DNA of 64,000 nucleotides from Tistrella mobilis KA081020-065 (lineage in GTDB: Bacteria; Pseudomonadota; Alphaproteobacteria; Tistrellales; Tistrellaceae). How positions within the stretch are numbered: position 1 is the stretch's first letter; every line of letters starts with the position of its first letter. Under the pieces are notes generated by a model. That model was not told the origin of the DNA. It did no database searches and was given only the letters and a program-made list of their open reading frames with translations. Of this stretch, positions 1-9,371 are shown piece by piece. The DNA lies in assembly GCF_000264455.2 (NCBI RefSeq), contig NC_017956.1, positions 1,347,501 to 1,411,500 of the forward strand, read 5' to 3'. The translations under genes and the position numbers were made by a program.

Positions 1-1
1 G

Positions 2-316
2 ATCACCATGCTGGTGAAGTATTTCCAGCAGGATGGTGAGCAGTGGCGCCTGAACCAGACCATCCGGTCGATGGTGCAGTTCCGTCAGCACAACCTGCTG
101 AATGGGGCTTCGGGCTTCGGCACTTTCGATGTCATCTTCTGCCGCAACGTGCTGATCTACTTCGATCAGGACACCAAGCGGAAGGTGCTGGAGGATCTGC
201 GCAAGGTGATCGCGCCCGACGGCTTCCTGTTCCTGGGCGGTGCCGAAACCGTGCTCGGCATCACCGACCGCTTCCGGCCGCTGCCGGATCACCGGGGCGT
301 TTACGTCCCGGCCTGA
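2..316 (+). CDS. cheR: Chemotaxis methyltransferase CheR, C-terminal part (truncated by window edge)
   Basis: This is the 3' end of an S-adenosylmethionine-dependent CheR methyltransferase, which adds methyl groups to glutamates of chemoreceptors in the cytoplasm. The visible part contains FDVIFCRNVLIYFD, the typical CheR stretch after the SAM-binding core, followed by FLFLGGAE and a short tail. The reading frame is open to the window edge, so the Met at base 8 is probably internal and the N-terminus lies outside. A strong hairpin follows 47 bases after the stop and separates the gene from convergent ctrA. Family is clear; whether other che genes lie upstream cannot be seen. Confidence 0.9.
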   Translation: MTMLVKYFQQDGEQWRLNQTIRSMVQFRQHNLLNGASGFGTFDVIFCRNVLIYFDQDTKRKVLEDLRKVIAPDGFLFLGGAETVLGITDRFRPLPDHRGVYVPA

Positions 317-362
317 TCCGGCGCCCGCCGGGCGGCACACCACAGGCAAAAACGACACAGAA

Positions 363-398
363 AAAACCGCCGGTGGAATGTCTTCCGCCGGCGGTTTT
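363..398. terminator. Bidirectional intrinsic terminator between cheR and ctrA
   Basis: Perfect 11-bp inverted repeat AAAACCGCCGG / CCGGCGGTTTT with a 14-base loop. It has A-runs on the left and T-runs on the right, so it can end transcription of both convergent genes. Confidence 0.85.
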
Positions 399-441
399 CT
401 TTGGGGAGTGCCGACGCGGCAGCCAGGCGGCTGCTGGTCGC

Positions 442-1173
442 TCAGGCGGCGTCGGTGCGCCGACGGCCCGATCCGTCGTCACCACTGCGGCTGCCCAGTT
501 CCGGGTCCTTCAGCACATAGCCGCGGCCCCAGACGGTGTGGATGTAGTTGTCGCCATGGGTGGCGCTGGTCAGCTTTTTGCGCAGCTTGCAGACGAAGAC
601 GTCGATGATCTTCAGCTCGGGCTCGTCGATGCCGCCATAGAGATGGTTCAGGAACATCTCTTTGGTCAGCGTCGTGCCCTTGCGCAGCGACAGCAGTTCC
701 AGGATGGCGTATTCCTTGGCGGTGAGATGGACCGGCCGCTCGTCGACCGTGACCGACTGCTTGTCCAGATCGACCGTCAGCCGGCCGGTGCGGATCACCG
801 ACTGGGCATGGCCGCGCGACCGGCGCACCACCGCCTGGATGCGCGCGACCAGTTCCGCCATATCGAAGGGCTTGGTGACATAGTCGTCGGCGCCGACGCC
901 CAGGCCCTTGATCTTCTTGTCGGTATCGGTCAGCCCCGACAGGATCAGCACCGGCGTCTGAACCCGGGCGGCGCGCAGCCGGCGCACCACCTCGTAGCCG
1001 TCCATGTCTGGCAGCATCAGATCCAGGATCATGAGGTCGTAGTCATAGAGCCGCCCGATCTCGAGGCCCTCTTCGCCGAGATCGGTGGTGTCGCAGACGA
1101 ACCCTTCCTTCTTCAGGGCGAGTTCGATCGAGCGGGCAGTCGACGGATCGTCTTCGACGAGCAGAATACGCAT
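442..1173 (-). CDS. ctrA: Cell-cycle response regulator CtrA
   Basis: OmpR-family response regulator of 243 residues: receiver domain (about 1-120) and winged-helix DNA-binding domain (about 125-225). The phosphoacceptor is Asp51 in [13 protein letters not shown], with acidic pocket VEDD near residues 7-9 and the switch lysine in YVTKPFD. The winged helix ends with [10 protein letters not shown]. The length, the sequence [12 protein letters not shown] and the flagellar context identify CtrA, the master regulator of cell cycle and motility genes in alphaproteobacteria. The protein ends in Ala-Ala; in Caulobacter a terminal AA is needed for ClpXP proteolysis, so regulated degradation is possible here. 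The RBS GGAAGAGG lies about 10 bases before the ATG. Confidence 0.93.
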   Translation of the reverse strand: MRILLVEDDPSTARSIELALKKEGFVCDTTDLGEEGLEIGRLYDYDLMILDLMLPDMDGYEVVRRLRAARVQTPVLILSGLTDTDKKIKGLGVGADDYVTKPFDMAELVARIQAVVRRSRGHAQSVIRTGRLTVDLDKQSVTVDERPVHLTAKEYAILELLSLRKGTTLTKEMFLNHLYGGIDEPELKIIDVFVCKLRKKLTSATHGDNYIHTVWGRGYVLKDPELGSRSGDDGSGRRRTDAA

Positions 1174-1421
1174 GGATCAGCAACCTCTTCCGATCGGCGG
1201 CAATCCGCCAGTCCCGCACGTGGTCTGGCGACCATGGCGCGCTGGAACGACCCTTCTTATGTCGTCCCACGGTATCACGTCAGGATTGTGATGAAAATCG
1301 GACAGACGGCTTTGCGAGCACTTCTCAGGGTGTAGGATCGCTTATCGGGATATCGTCCGCGGATCCGAAATGAAAAGAGGCGGCGGCAGATGGAGAGGCG
1401 GCAGATGAAAGGGCCGGGTCG

Positions 1422-2759
1422 ATGCAGGATCTGATCCGCTCTCTGGCGGGCACGATCGAGGCGCTCGACAGCTACGTGGTGCGCGGGCGCATCGTGGCGG
1501 TGCGCGGGCTGATGGCCGAGGCCAGCGGCGTGGCTGCGCGCACGGCCCTTGGCGACCATGTCCGCATCCGGCTGCGTGACGGCGGCAGGCTTGCGGCCGA
1601 GGTGGTCGGTTTCCGCGACGGCCGTGCCCTGCTGATGCCCTTCGGCCCGCTCGACGGCGTGGCGCTGGGGGCCGAGGTGGAGGCGAGCGGCGGCGAGGCG
1701 ACCATCCGCCCCTCCGGAGGCTGGCTCGGCCGGGTGATCGACGGCTTCGGCCGGCCGATCGACGGCAAGGGACCGCTGGTGCCCGGCGCCCGTCCGCGGC
1801 CGATGCGGGCGCCGCCGCCGCCCGCCCATGCCCGCACCCGGGTCGGTGCCAAGATCGATCTGGGTGTGCGGGTGCTGAACACTTTCGTCACCTGCTGCCG
1901 CGGCCAGCGTCTCGGCATCTTCGCGGCCTCGGGCGTCGGCAAATCGGTGCTGATGGGCATGATCGCCCGCTATACCGCGGCCGATGTCTCGGTGGTGGGG
2001 CTGATCGGCGAGCGTGGCCGCGAGGTGCAGGAATTCATCGAAGGGGCGCTCGGCCCCGAGGGTCTGGCGCGCAGCGTGGTGGTGGTCGCAACCTCCGACG
2101 AGCCGGCGCTGATGCGCCGCCAGGCCGCCTATACCACGCTCGCGGTGGCCGAGCATTTCCGCGACCAGGGCGCCGATGTGCTGTGCATGATTGACAGCAT
2201 CACCCGCTTCGCCCAGGCGCAGCGCGAAATCGGCCTGGCGGCGGGCGAGCCGCCGGCGAGCAAGGGCTTCACGCCATCGGTCTTCGCCGAACTGCCCCGC
2301 CTGCTGGAACGGGCGGGGCCCGGCACCGGCCAGGGCTCGATCACCGGCCTGTTCACCGTGCTGGTCGAAGGCGACAACCACGACGAGCCGGTGGCCGACG
2401 CCACCCGCGGCATTCTCGACGGCCATATCGTGCTGGAGCGGTCGATCGGCGAACGGGGGCGCTATCCGGCGGTGAATGTGCTGCGCAGCGTGTCGCGCAC
2501 CATGCCCGACTGCAACACGCCCGAACAGAACGCCGTCGTGATCCGCGCCCGCCGCCTGCTGTCGACCTATGAAGACATGGCCGAGATGATCCGCCTCGGC
2601 GCCTATCGCGCCGGTTCGGACCCCGCGGTCGACGAGGCGATCCGCTATCACGAGGGGCTGGAGCGGTTCCTCTCGCAGGGCAAGGCCGAACGCGCGACGC
2701 TGGCCGAAGGCTATGACCAGCTCGCCCAGCTGCTCGGCATGCCGAAGCCCGGAGGCTGA
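1422..2759 (+). CDS. fliI: Flagellar export ATPase FliI
   Basis: FliI is the F1-beta-like ATPase of the flagellar type III export apparatus at the cytoplasmic face of the basal body. The 445-residue length is normal. The P-loop ASGVGKSV lies at about residues 169-176; [12 protein letters not shown] and the Walker B region VLCMID follow. The beta-barrel N-terminal domain spans about 1-100. The start has only a weak upstream purine stretch (AAAGGG), but no better in-frame start is seen. fliJ follows after 6 bases, forming a fliIJ operon divergent from ctrA. The 248-base divergent region must hold both promoters, but I recognise no clear box in it. Confidence 0.95.
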   Translation: MQDLIRSLAGTIEALDSYVVRGRIVAVRGLMAEASGVAARTALGDHVRIRLRDGGRLAAEVVGFRDGRALLMPFGPLDGVALGAEVEASGGEATIRPSGGWLGRVIDGFGRPIDGKGPLVPGARPRPMRAPPPPAHARTRVGAKIDLGVRVLNTFVTCCRGQRLGIFAASGVGKSVLMGMIARYTAADVSVVGLIGERGREVQEFIEGALGPEGLARSVVVVATSDEPALMRRQAAYTTLAVAEHFRDQGADVLCMIDSITRFAQAQREIGLAAGEPPASKGFTPSVFAELPRLLERAGPGTGQGSITGLFTVLVEGDNHDEPVADATRGILDGHIVLERSIGERGRYPAVNVLRSVSRTMPDCNTPEQNAVVIRARRLLSTYEDMAEMIRLGAYRAGSDPAVDEAIRYHEGLERFLSQGKAERATLAEGYDQLAQLLGMPKPGG

Positions 2760-2765
2760 TCCCCG

Positions 2766-3206
2766 ATGGCGAACCCGGTCAAGGCCCTCGACGGGCTGAT
2801 CCGCCTGGCCCGCAACGGCGTCGATGCCGCCCGGCGCAACGTCACCGCGGTCGAAGACCAGATCACCGCGATCGAGGCCGACGACGCCCGGCTGGTCGCC
2901 GAGGTCGCGGCCGAAAAGGCGGCGGCAGGCAACGACCCGGCGATGATCGCCGGCTGGGTCGCCTATGCCGGCCGGGTCGACCGGAGGCGGGCAGAGATCG
3001 CCCGGCATCTGACCCTTCTGCGCAAGGCCCGCGAACGCGCGCTTGAAGACCTGGCCGAGGCCTTCCGCACCGTGAAGCGCTATGAAATCGCCCGCGACAA
3101 CCGCCTGGCCCGCGCCGCCCACGAGGCCGATCTGCGCGAAACCGACCGCATGGACGAAATCGGCATGGCCGGCTTCCGGCGCAAGGCGGCGGAGGAGGGG
3201 GAGTAG
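2766..3206 (+). CDS. fliJ: Flagellar export chaperone FliJ
   Basis: A 146-residue, highly charged, Ala/Arg/Glu-rich protein predicted to be two long helices, as expected of FliJ, the gamma-subunit-like stalk that activates the FliI ATPase and escorts export substrates. Sequence conservation in FliJ is low, so the assignment leans on position 6 bases after fliI, on length and on the coiled-coil pattern (for example AEIARHLTLLRKARERALED, about residues 77-96). No signal peptide or membrane segment. Confidence 0.8.
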   Translation: MANPVKALDGLIRLARNGVDAARRNVTAVEDQITAIEADDARLVAEVAAEKAAAGNDPAMIAGWVAYAGRVDRRRAEIARHLTLLRKARERALEDLAEAFRTVKRYEIARDNRLARAAHEADLRETDRMDEIGMAGFRRKAAEEGE

Positions 3207-3363
3207 TCGGGATGGCCCCTCGGCAAGCCGCAGGTCTCGTAAGTCCCGCCACTTTCCACCCGGAAACACTTGAACCCCACCCCGCATCTGCCTACGCTTG
3301 CGGGCGTGACGGACAACAGATCCGTCGCATACGACATCGTCGTCCAGCGTAAGGAAGATGGGC

Positions 3364-3456
3364 ATGAAAATCCGTCCCTCGCACGACTGCGTCGTCAGCC
3401 GCATCGCGTCCGGCAAGGCCACGCCCGGCGGCACCGTCATTCACAGCACAGCCTGA
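3364..3456 (+). pseudogene. groES-like N-terminal fragment (30 codons), probable relic
   Basis: A 30-codon reading frame with a good RBS (AAGGAAG about 6 bases upstream) starts MKIRPSHDCVV, has PGG near residue 22 and ends VIHSTA. This lines up with the first ~31 residues of GroES (MKxRPLHDRVVV ... AGGxxxPDTA), including Arg4, Pro5, His7, Asp8 and the Gly-Gly pair, with one residue deleted in between. The stop codon falls where GroES normally continues for another ~65 residues, and no continuation is seen in other frames. The most likely reading is a decayed duplicate of groES; expression as a short peptide is possible but less likely. The rest of the fliJ-to-3702 gap (3207-3701, about 495 bases) shows no convincing gene. 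Confidence 0.55.
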
Positions 3457-3701
3457 CCACCATCCTGCGGGATCGGGTCTTGCATGGCCCGATTGCGCCA
3501 GGGCCGGCACGTGATGCCGCCGGGTCTGCACCGGCCGGGCCACGGTGTCGGCAGGGGCCGGGGGTCCGGTCTGCCTGATCCATGCGGGGGTGCGCCCCGT
3601 TCAGGCTGCCCGATCTTCGGCAGAGAGAGACCGGCATATCCGCGCGGAGGGAGGCGGAGATGCCCGGGGTGGCGCCTTGCGCCCCCGTTCCGGCGAAGAG
3701 A

Positions 3702-4883
3702 ATGATGAAGACGATGCTCCTTCGCGCCGCGGTGATCGCGGCGCTGCTGATGCCCGCCGCCATCGCACCCATGGCGGCTTCGGCCGAGACCAGCTCAGGG
3801 CCCGACGGGTTCTGGATGACCACCCCCTATCCCGATCTGGCGGTGAAGCCGGGCGAGACCGCCTCGATTCCGCTGACCCTGCGTAATCAGGGCCTGCCGC
3901 CGCAACGCGCGACACTCGACGTCTCGGGCCTGCCCGAGGGCTGGACCTCCACGCTGAAAGGTGGCGGCCGCGAGATCGGCGCGGTGATGGTCGGCCCCGA
4001 CGACCGGGAGCGGATCACGCTGGAGGTGACCCCGCCGAAGACGGGCGCCAGGGCGCCGGTGCCGCTTGCGGTCAATGCCCGCCATGACGGCGAGACCACG
4101 ACCCTGCCGCTGACCATCCGGCTGTCGGATGCGGCGGGTGGCGGGCTGAAACTCGCCCCTGAACTGCCGGCGCTCCGCGGAACCGCGCGCACCACCTTCA
4201 GCTTCCGGATCAAGGTGACCAATCAGAGCGGCGAGGGGGGCCTGTTCAACCTGTCGGCCCAGGCGCCCGACGGTTTCCAGACCCGGTTCAAGCGCGGCTA
4301 CGGCACCGAAGAAATCACCGGCCTGCCGATCGAGCCCGGCGCGTCCGAGACCCTGACGCTGGAGGTGGTGCCGCTGCGCACCGCCCCGGCCGGCCGCTAT
4401 CCGGTCAAGGTCGCGGTGACCGGCGGCGAGGTCAGCGCCGCCACCGATCTCGGCATCGAGATCACCGGCCAGCCCGACCTCGCCATTTCGGGCCCGCAGG
4501 AACGGCTGTCGGGCGATGTGGTCGCGGGCGAGCAGACAGAATTCCCCTTCACCGTCACCAATACCGGCTCGGCCCCGGCCGAGGGGCTGGAGATGTCGGC
4601 GACCCCGCCCTCGGGCTGGAAAGTCGAATTCGCGCCGCAGCAGATCCCCAGCCTGGCCCCCGGCGCCGACGCCCAGGTGGCGGTCAGGATCACCCCGTCG
4701 GAAAAGGCGGTGGCGGGGGATTACGTGGTTGGCGTGCGCGCCGGCAGCGGCAGTCTTTCGCAATCGGTGCAGTTCCGCACCACCGTCACCACCTCCACGC
4801 TCTGGGGGATGATCGGCCTGGGCGTGATCGCCGTGGCGGTGCTGGTGTTGGCCGGCGCGGTGCTGCGCTATGGGCGGAGGTGA
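3702..4883 (+). CDS. Secreted NEW3-domain membrane-anchored protein, ABC exporter partner
   Basis: A 393-residue envelope protein. It has an N-terminal signal peptide (hydrophobic core [15 protein letters not shown], cleavage near ASA-ET), several repeated immunoglobulin-like NEW3/alpha-galactosidase-associated modules (about 40-360, with repeats such as [19 protein letters not shown]), and one C-terminal membrane helix followed by RYGRR. The body is thus expected outside the cytoplasm, anchored by the C-terminus. The start at 3702 (or 3705) is chosen because the signal peptide begins there. It is followed after 4 bases by an ABC ATPase and then a permease, a common trio whose substrate is unknown. 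The family call is good; the function is open. Confidence 0.75.
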   Translation: MMKTMLLRAAVIAALLMPAAIAPMAASAETSSGPDGFWMTTPYPDLAVKPGETASIPLTLRNQGLPPQRATLDVSGLPEGWTSTLKGGGREIGAVMVGPDDRERITLEVTPPKTGARAPVPLAVNARHDGETTTLPLTIRLSDAAGGGLKLAPELPALRGTARTTFSFRIKVTNQSGEGGLFNLSAQAPDGFQTRFKRGYGTEEITGLPIEPGASETLTLEVVPLRTAPAGRYPVKVAVTGGEVSAATDLGIEITGQPDLAISGPQERLSGDVVAGEQTEFPFTVTNTGSAPAEGLEMSATPPSGWKVEFAPQQIPSLAPGADAQVAVRITPSEKAVAGDYVVGVRAGSGSLSQSVQFRTTVTTSTLWGMIGLGVIAVAVLVLAGAVLRYGRR

Positions 4884-4887
4884 AGCG

Positions 4888-5872
<985 letters not shown>

Positions 5873-5880
<8 letters not shown>

Positions 5881-6823
5881 GGGATCTCCCTTCACCGGGG
5901 TCGGCACGATCGCGCTCAAGGAAGCGGCCGACCATATGACCGGGGCGCGGCTGCATCTGATCATGCTGCTCGTGCTGCTCACCGCCGCCGGCGCGCTTTA
6001 TGGCGCGATCGGCACCATCCGTGCCGGGGCCACCGACGACACGTTTCTGTTCCTGAAACTCTTCACCACCGCCCGCCAGCCGGTGCCGTCCTTTGCCGGG
6101 CTGCTCGGCTTCCTGCTGCCGCTGGTGGCGATCGCCCTCGGTTTCGATGCGATCAATGCCGAACACGGCCGGCGGACGATGAGCCGCCTGCTCGCCCAGC
6201 CGATCTATCGCGATGCGATCCTGTTCGGCAAATTCCTGGGCGGGCTGCTGGTGATCGCGGTGGCGATGGTGACGCTCTGGCTCGGCACCACGGGGCTCGG
6301 CATCCTGTTCCTGGGGCTGCCGCCCACGGGGGCTGAGGTGCTGCGCGGCCTGGCCTATCTGGTGGCGACCATCGCCTATGCCGGGGTCTGGCTGGCGCTG
6401 GCGATGACGCTGTCGACGGTGATCCGCTCCACCGCCACCTCGGCGCTGGCGGCACTCTCCATCTGGCTGGTGCTGTCGGTGTTCTGGGGCATGATCGCAC
6501 CGGTGGTCGCCTCGGCGATTTCGCCGGTCGATCCGCTGAACCCGATGTCGCTGATCGATGCCTTCCAGACCCAGCAGGCGGTGGCGCGGCTCTCGCCTCA
6601 GACGCTTTATGGCGAGATCACCGCCATCCTGCTGGACCCGGCGGCCCGGTCGGTGGGGCCGTTGTTCATCGACCAGCTGCGGGGCGCGCTGCTCGGCGCC
6701 CCGCTGCCGACGATCGAAAGCCTCGCCATCGTCTGGCCGCAGATGTCGGGGTTGATCGCCGCGATGATCCTGCTGTTCACCGCGGCTTACGTGCTGTTCC
6801 AGCGCCAGGAGATCAGGGCCTAG
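5873..6823 (+). CDS. ABC-2 type permease (NosY-like)
   Basis: A 316-residue inner-membrane protein with about six hydrophobic segments (for example [18 protein letters not shown] near the N-terminus and [14 protein letters not shown] at the C-terminus). The stretch [21 protein letters not shown] is typical of NosY-type ABC-2 permeases. The start at 5873 gives the usual overlap with the ATPase gene. It pairs with the preceding ATPase; the gene ends the trio and converges on the MFS gene. Confidence 0.87.
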
Positions 6824-6839
6824 GATTGCCGCCCAGGGC

Positions 6840-6871
6840 GATCACGAGGCTGCGAGATCACGAGGTTGCGG
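6840..6871. repeat. 16-bp tandem direct repeat at the MFS gene stop
   Basis: Two adjacent copies of GATCACGAGGYTGCGR (6840-6855 and 6856-6871), differing at two positions. The copy boundary straddles the MFS stop codon, suggesting a recent small tandem duplication. Confidence 0.7.
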
Positions 6872-8135
6872 GCGCCCGGCCGGCCGTCGTGCCGGCCGGG
6901 CCGTCCCGGTCGGCCTCGTCGCCGGCGGTCATCTGCAGCACGGCGGCGATGGTGCCGACCACGATCAGGCTGACCCAGCCGGTGGAATAGCTGCCGCTCC
7001 ATTCAAAGCTGAGCCCGCCCAGCCAGGCACCCAGGAACGCGCCGACCTGATGGCTCAGGAACATCACCCCGAACAGCGCGCCGAAATTGGCCGGGCCGAA
7101 CAGGCCGTTGATCAGCCCGCTGACCGGCGGCACCACGCTCAGCCACAGAACCCCCATCGCGGCCGCAAAGATCAGCGTGGTCTCGACGCTCACCGGCACC
7201 ACGAAGAACACGGCGATGGCGGCGGTGCGCAGCAGATAGATCAGCGCCAGCACGTTGCGATTGCCCCAGCGCTGGCAGAGATAGCCGGCGCCCAGCGTGC
7301 CGAAGGCGTTGCAGATGCCGATCAGCGCGATCGCCTGGGCACCGACGATCGGCGGCAGGCCGCAGATGCCGATGAAATTCGGCAGATGGGTGGCGATGAA
7401 GATCAGCTGAAAGCCGCAGGCGAAGAAGGCGATGGTGGTGATGATGAAGGTGCGGTTGCCCAGCGCCTGGCCGATCGCCGCCCGGGCATTGACCGGCGGC
7501 ACGGCCCCCGCGGTGGCGGGTGCGGGGGCGGGGCCGCGCCGGAACAGCAGCGTCGCCACCGCCATCAGCGCCGCGAGCAGGGCAAGGCCGATCATGGCGT
7601 CCTGCCAGGTCCAGCGATCGATCATGCCCTGAGCGGCCGGTGCGATCACGAAGGTGCCGAGCGATCCGGTCGCGGCCAGGATCGACACCGCCGTCGCCCG
7701 CACCGCCGGGGTCGCCAGGCGCGAGACGATGCCGACCAGCACGCCATGCGATGTGCCGGCGACCGCAAGCCCGATCAGCAGCCCGCCGCCCAGATAGAGC
7801 CCGACATGGCTGCCGCTCGCGGCCAGATAGAGGCCGAGACCATAGAGTGCCGCGGCGATCAGCACCACCAGCCGGCCGCCGAAGCGGTCGCAGAGCGCGC
7901 CCATGAAGGGCTGGCCGATGCCCCAGGCCAGGTTTTGCACCGCCATGGCGAAGCCGAAGGTGGCGACGGTGATGCCGGTGCCGCGCACCATTGGCTCGAC
8001 GAACAGGCCGAGGCTTTGCCTCAACCCCATGGACAGCGACAGGATGATACCGGCGGCGACCAGCGACAGGATCAGCGCCGGGGTCCAGGATCGTGCAGCG
8101 GCGTGTGGCACGGGGGCGTCCTCCTCGTAAGACAT
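6858..8135 (-). CDS. Major facilitator superfamily transporter
   Basis: A 425-residue membrane protein with 12 predicted helices. The first half has the MFS loop motif between helices 2 and 3 (GALCDRFGGR) and begins helix 1 with PALILSLVAAGIILSLSMGL. It resembles the oxalate/formate-antiporter-like and drug-efflux branches, and the substrate cannot be told. The TetR gene lies 39 bases upstream on the same strand, so the pump is probably co-transcribed with and controlled by that repressor. Confidence 0.88.
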   Translation of the reverse strand: MSYEEDAPVPHAAARSWTPALILSLVAAGIILSLSMGLRQSLGLFVEPMVRGTGITVATFGFAMAVQNLAWGIGQPFMGALCDRFGGRLVVLIAAALYGLGLYLAASGSHVGLYLGGGLLIGLAVAGTSHGVLVGIVSRLATPAVRATAVSILAATGSLGTFVIAPAAQGMIDRWTWQDAMIGLALLAALMAVATLLFRRGPAPAPATAGAVPPVNARAAIGQALGNRTFIITTIAFFACGFQLIFIATHLPNFIGICGLPPIVGAQAIALIGICNAFGTLGAGYLCQRWGNRNVLALIYLLRTAAIAVFFVVPVSVETTLIFAAAMGVLWLSVVPPVSGLINGLFGPANFGALFGVMFLSHQVGAFLGAWLGGLSFEWSGSYSTGWVSLIVVGTIAAVLQMTAGDEADRDGPAGTTAGRAPATS

Positions 8136-8174
8136 CCCCTCAACGATAGAGCCGCACCCGGCCCTGGAAACTCA

Positions 8175-8783
8175 CTAGTCGGTATACATCAGCTCCCGTG
8201 CGGCGGCCGGCGCCACCGCCGGGCTGCCGCAGGCGACCAGCAGCGCCGCCGCGCGGCCGCCGGCCAGGGCATAGGCGGTGTCGCGGTGGATCAGCGTGTG
8301 CACGATCGCGCCTTCCAGCAGGATCATGACCTGCCGGCCGACCAGATCGGGGTCGGCAACACCGCCCGCCGTCAGCTCCTCCACCAGCCAGGCTTCGAAC
8401 CTCTTCTTGTGATCGGCGGCCATCACCACGGCAGGATGGCCGGGTTGGCCGGCCATCTCCAGCGCCGCCCGGGTAAAGCCGCACCCCCGCCATCCGGGCC
8501 GCTTCGCAGAATTGGCCAGCGCCGTGAACATGGCCAGGATCCGATCCGGCAAGGGCCGGTCATCGGGCCCCAGCCAGCTGCGGTACCGCTCCACCGTCGG
8601 CGCATCGCGCGCGGCCAGATAGGCGGCGATCAGCGCATCCTTGCTGTCGAAATGATAGTACAGCGTCCGCTTGGTGACACCGGCCCGCGCGGCGATCGCA
8701 TCCACGCTGACACTGCGCAGACCCTGTTCATAAAACAGGGCTTCGGCGGCTTCGATGATGGTGGTGCGGGTGGTGTTTTCCAT
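8175..8783 (-). CDS. TetR/AcrR family transcriptional regulator
   Basis: A 202-residue regulator. The N-terminal helix-turn-helix spans about 8-52 (SVDAIAARAGVTKRTLYYHF is the signature), and the ligand-binding C-terminal domain is variable. Position directly before the MFS gene suggests a repressor of that pump and of itself. No obvious palindromic operator was found in the 52 bases upstream. Confidence 0.9.
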   Translation of the reverse strand: MENTTRTTIIEAAEALFYEQGLRSVSVDAIAARAGVTKRTLYYHFDSKDALIAAYLAARDAPTVERYRSWLGPDDRPLPDRILAMFTALANSAKRPGWRGCGFTRAALEMAGQPGHPAVVMAADHKKRFEAWLVEELTAGGVADPDLVGRQVMILLEGAIVHTLIHRDTAYALAGGRAAALLVACGSPAVAPAAARELMYTD

Positions 8784-8835
8784 CGTTTCGAAAGCCTTCC
8801 GTTGATGACCGCGAGACGGGGGATCTGCCGGGCTG

Positions 8836-9303
8836 CTAAAGCAACGCCAACCGCGCCATCAGGGCCGGGTTCGACCAGTTCGGGCGGCGTTCCTCGAAGG
8901 TGACGCGCAGGCCGCCCGAGGTGGCGTCGAGCAGCAGGACCAGCTGGAGGAAGCGGGGCATGACTTCGCTGCCGATGTCGGCGATGACGGCGGCGGCTGC
9001 TGCTTCGGGGAGCGGCCAGGGGGTGGCGGCGAGGTGGGTCATGTAGGTGTCGAGCGCGTGGCGCGGCAGGACCAGGCGGTCGGGCACATAGCGCAGGCGC
9101 CAGAGCACCGTGGCGGGGGGACCGTCTTCCGAGAAGCGCAGCTTCAGCCGGCCGCGATGTTCGACCAGATAGTCATGGGCGATCGCCGGGTTGTCGGCGG
9201 TAACCAGATGCGCGCGCCGTTCCCCCACCGCCTGCCAGCGGCGGTCGAGCGAGCTGATCGGGTGCTCCGGGTCGGGGCCCGGCGGGGTGTCGTCGTCGGA
9301 CAT
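8836..9303 (-). CDS. Conserved-looking protein of unknown function
   Basis: A 155-residue acidic to neutral soluble protein without signal peptide or membrane helix; I do not recognise the family. It has a charged Pro-rich N-terminus (about 1-20), a middle with RYVPDRLVLPRHALDTYMTHL, and a C-terminus with LLLDATSGGLRVTFEERRPN. The coding pattern (G/C at third positions, no alternative long frame on the same strand) supports a real gene. It lies 68 bases downstream of the FliK-like gene on the same strand and could be the last gene of the flagellar operon, but nothing in it proves a flagellar role. Confidence 0.6.
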   Translation of the reverse strand: MSDDDTPPGPDPEHPISSLDRRWQAVGERRAHLVTADNPAIAHDYLVEHRGRLKLRFSEDGPPATVLWRLRYVPDRLVLPRHALDTYMTHLAATPWPLPEAAAAAVIADIGSEVMPRFLQLVLLLDATSGGLRVTFEERRPNWSNPALMARLALL

Positions 9304-9371
9304 CTCGGCGGATCTCGTGAGGACCGGCCTCGGATGAGACCGGATCAGCCATCATAGCGCGATCGGACCGG

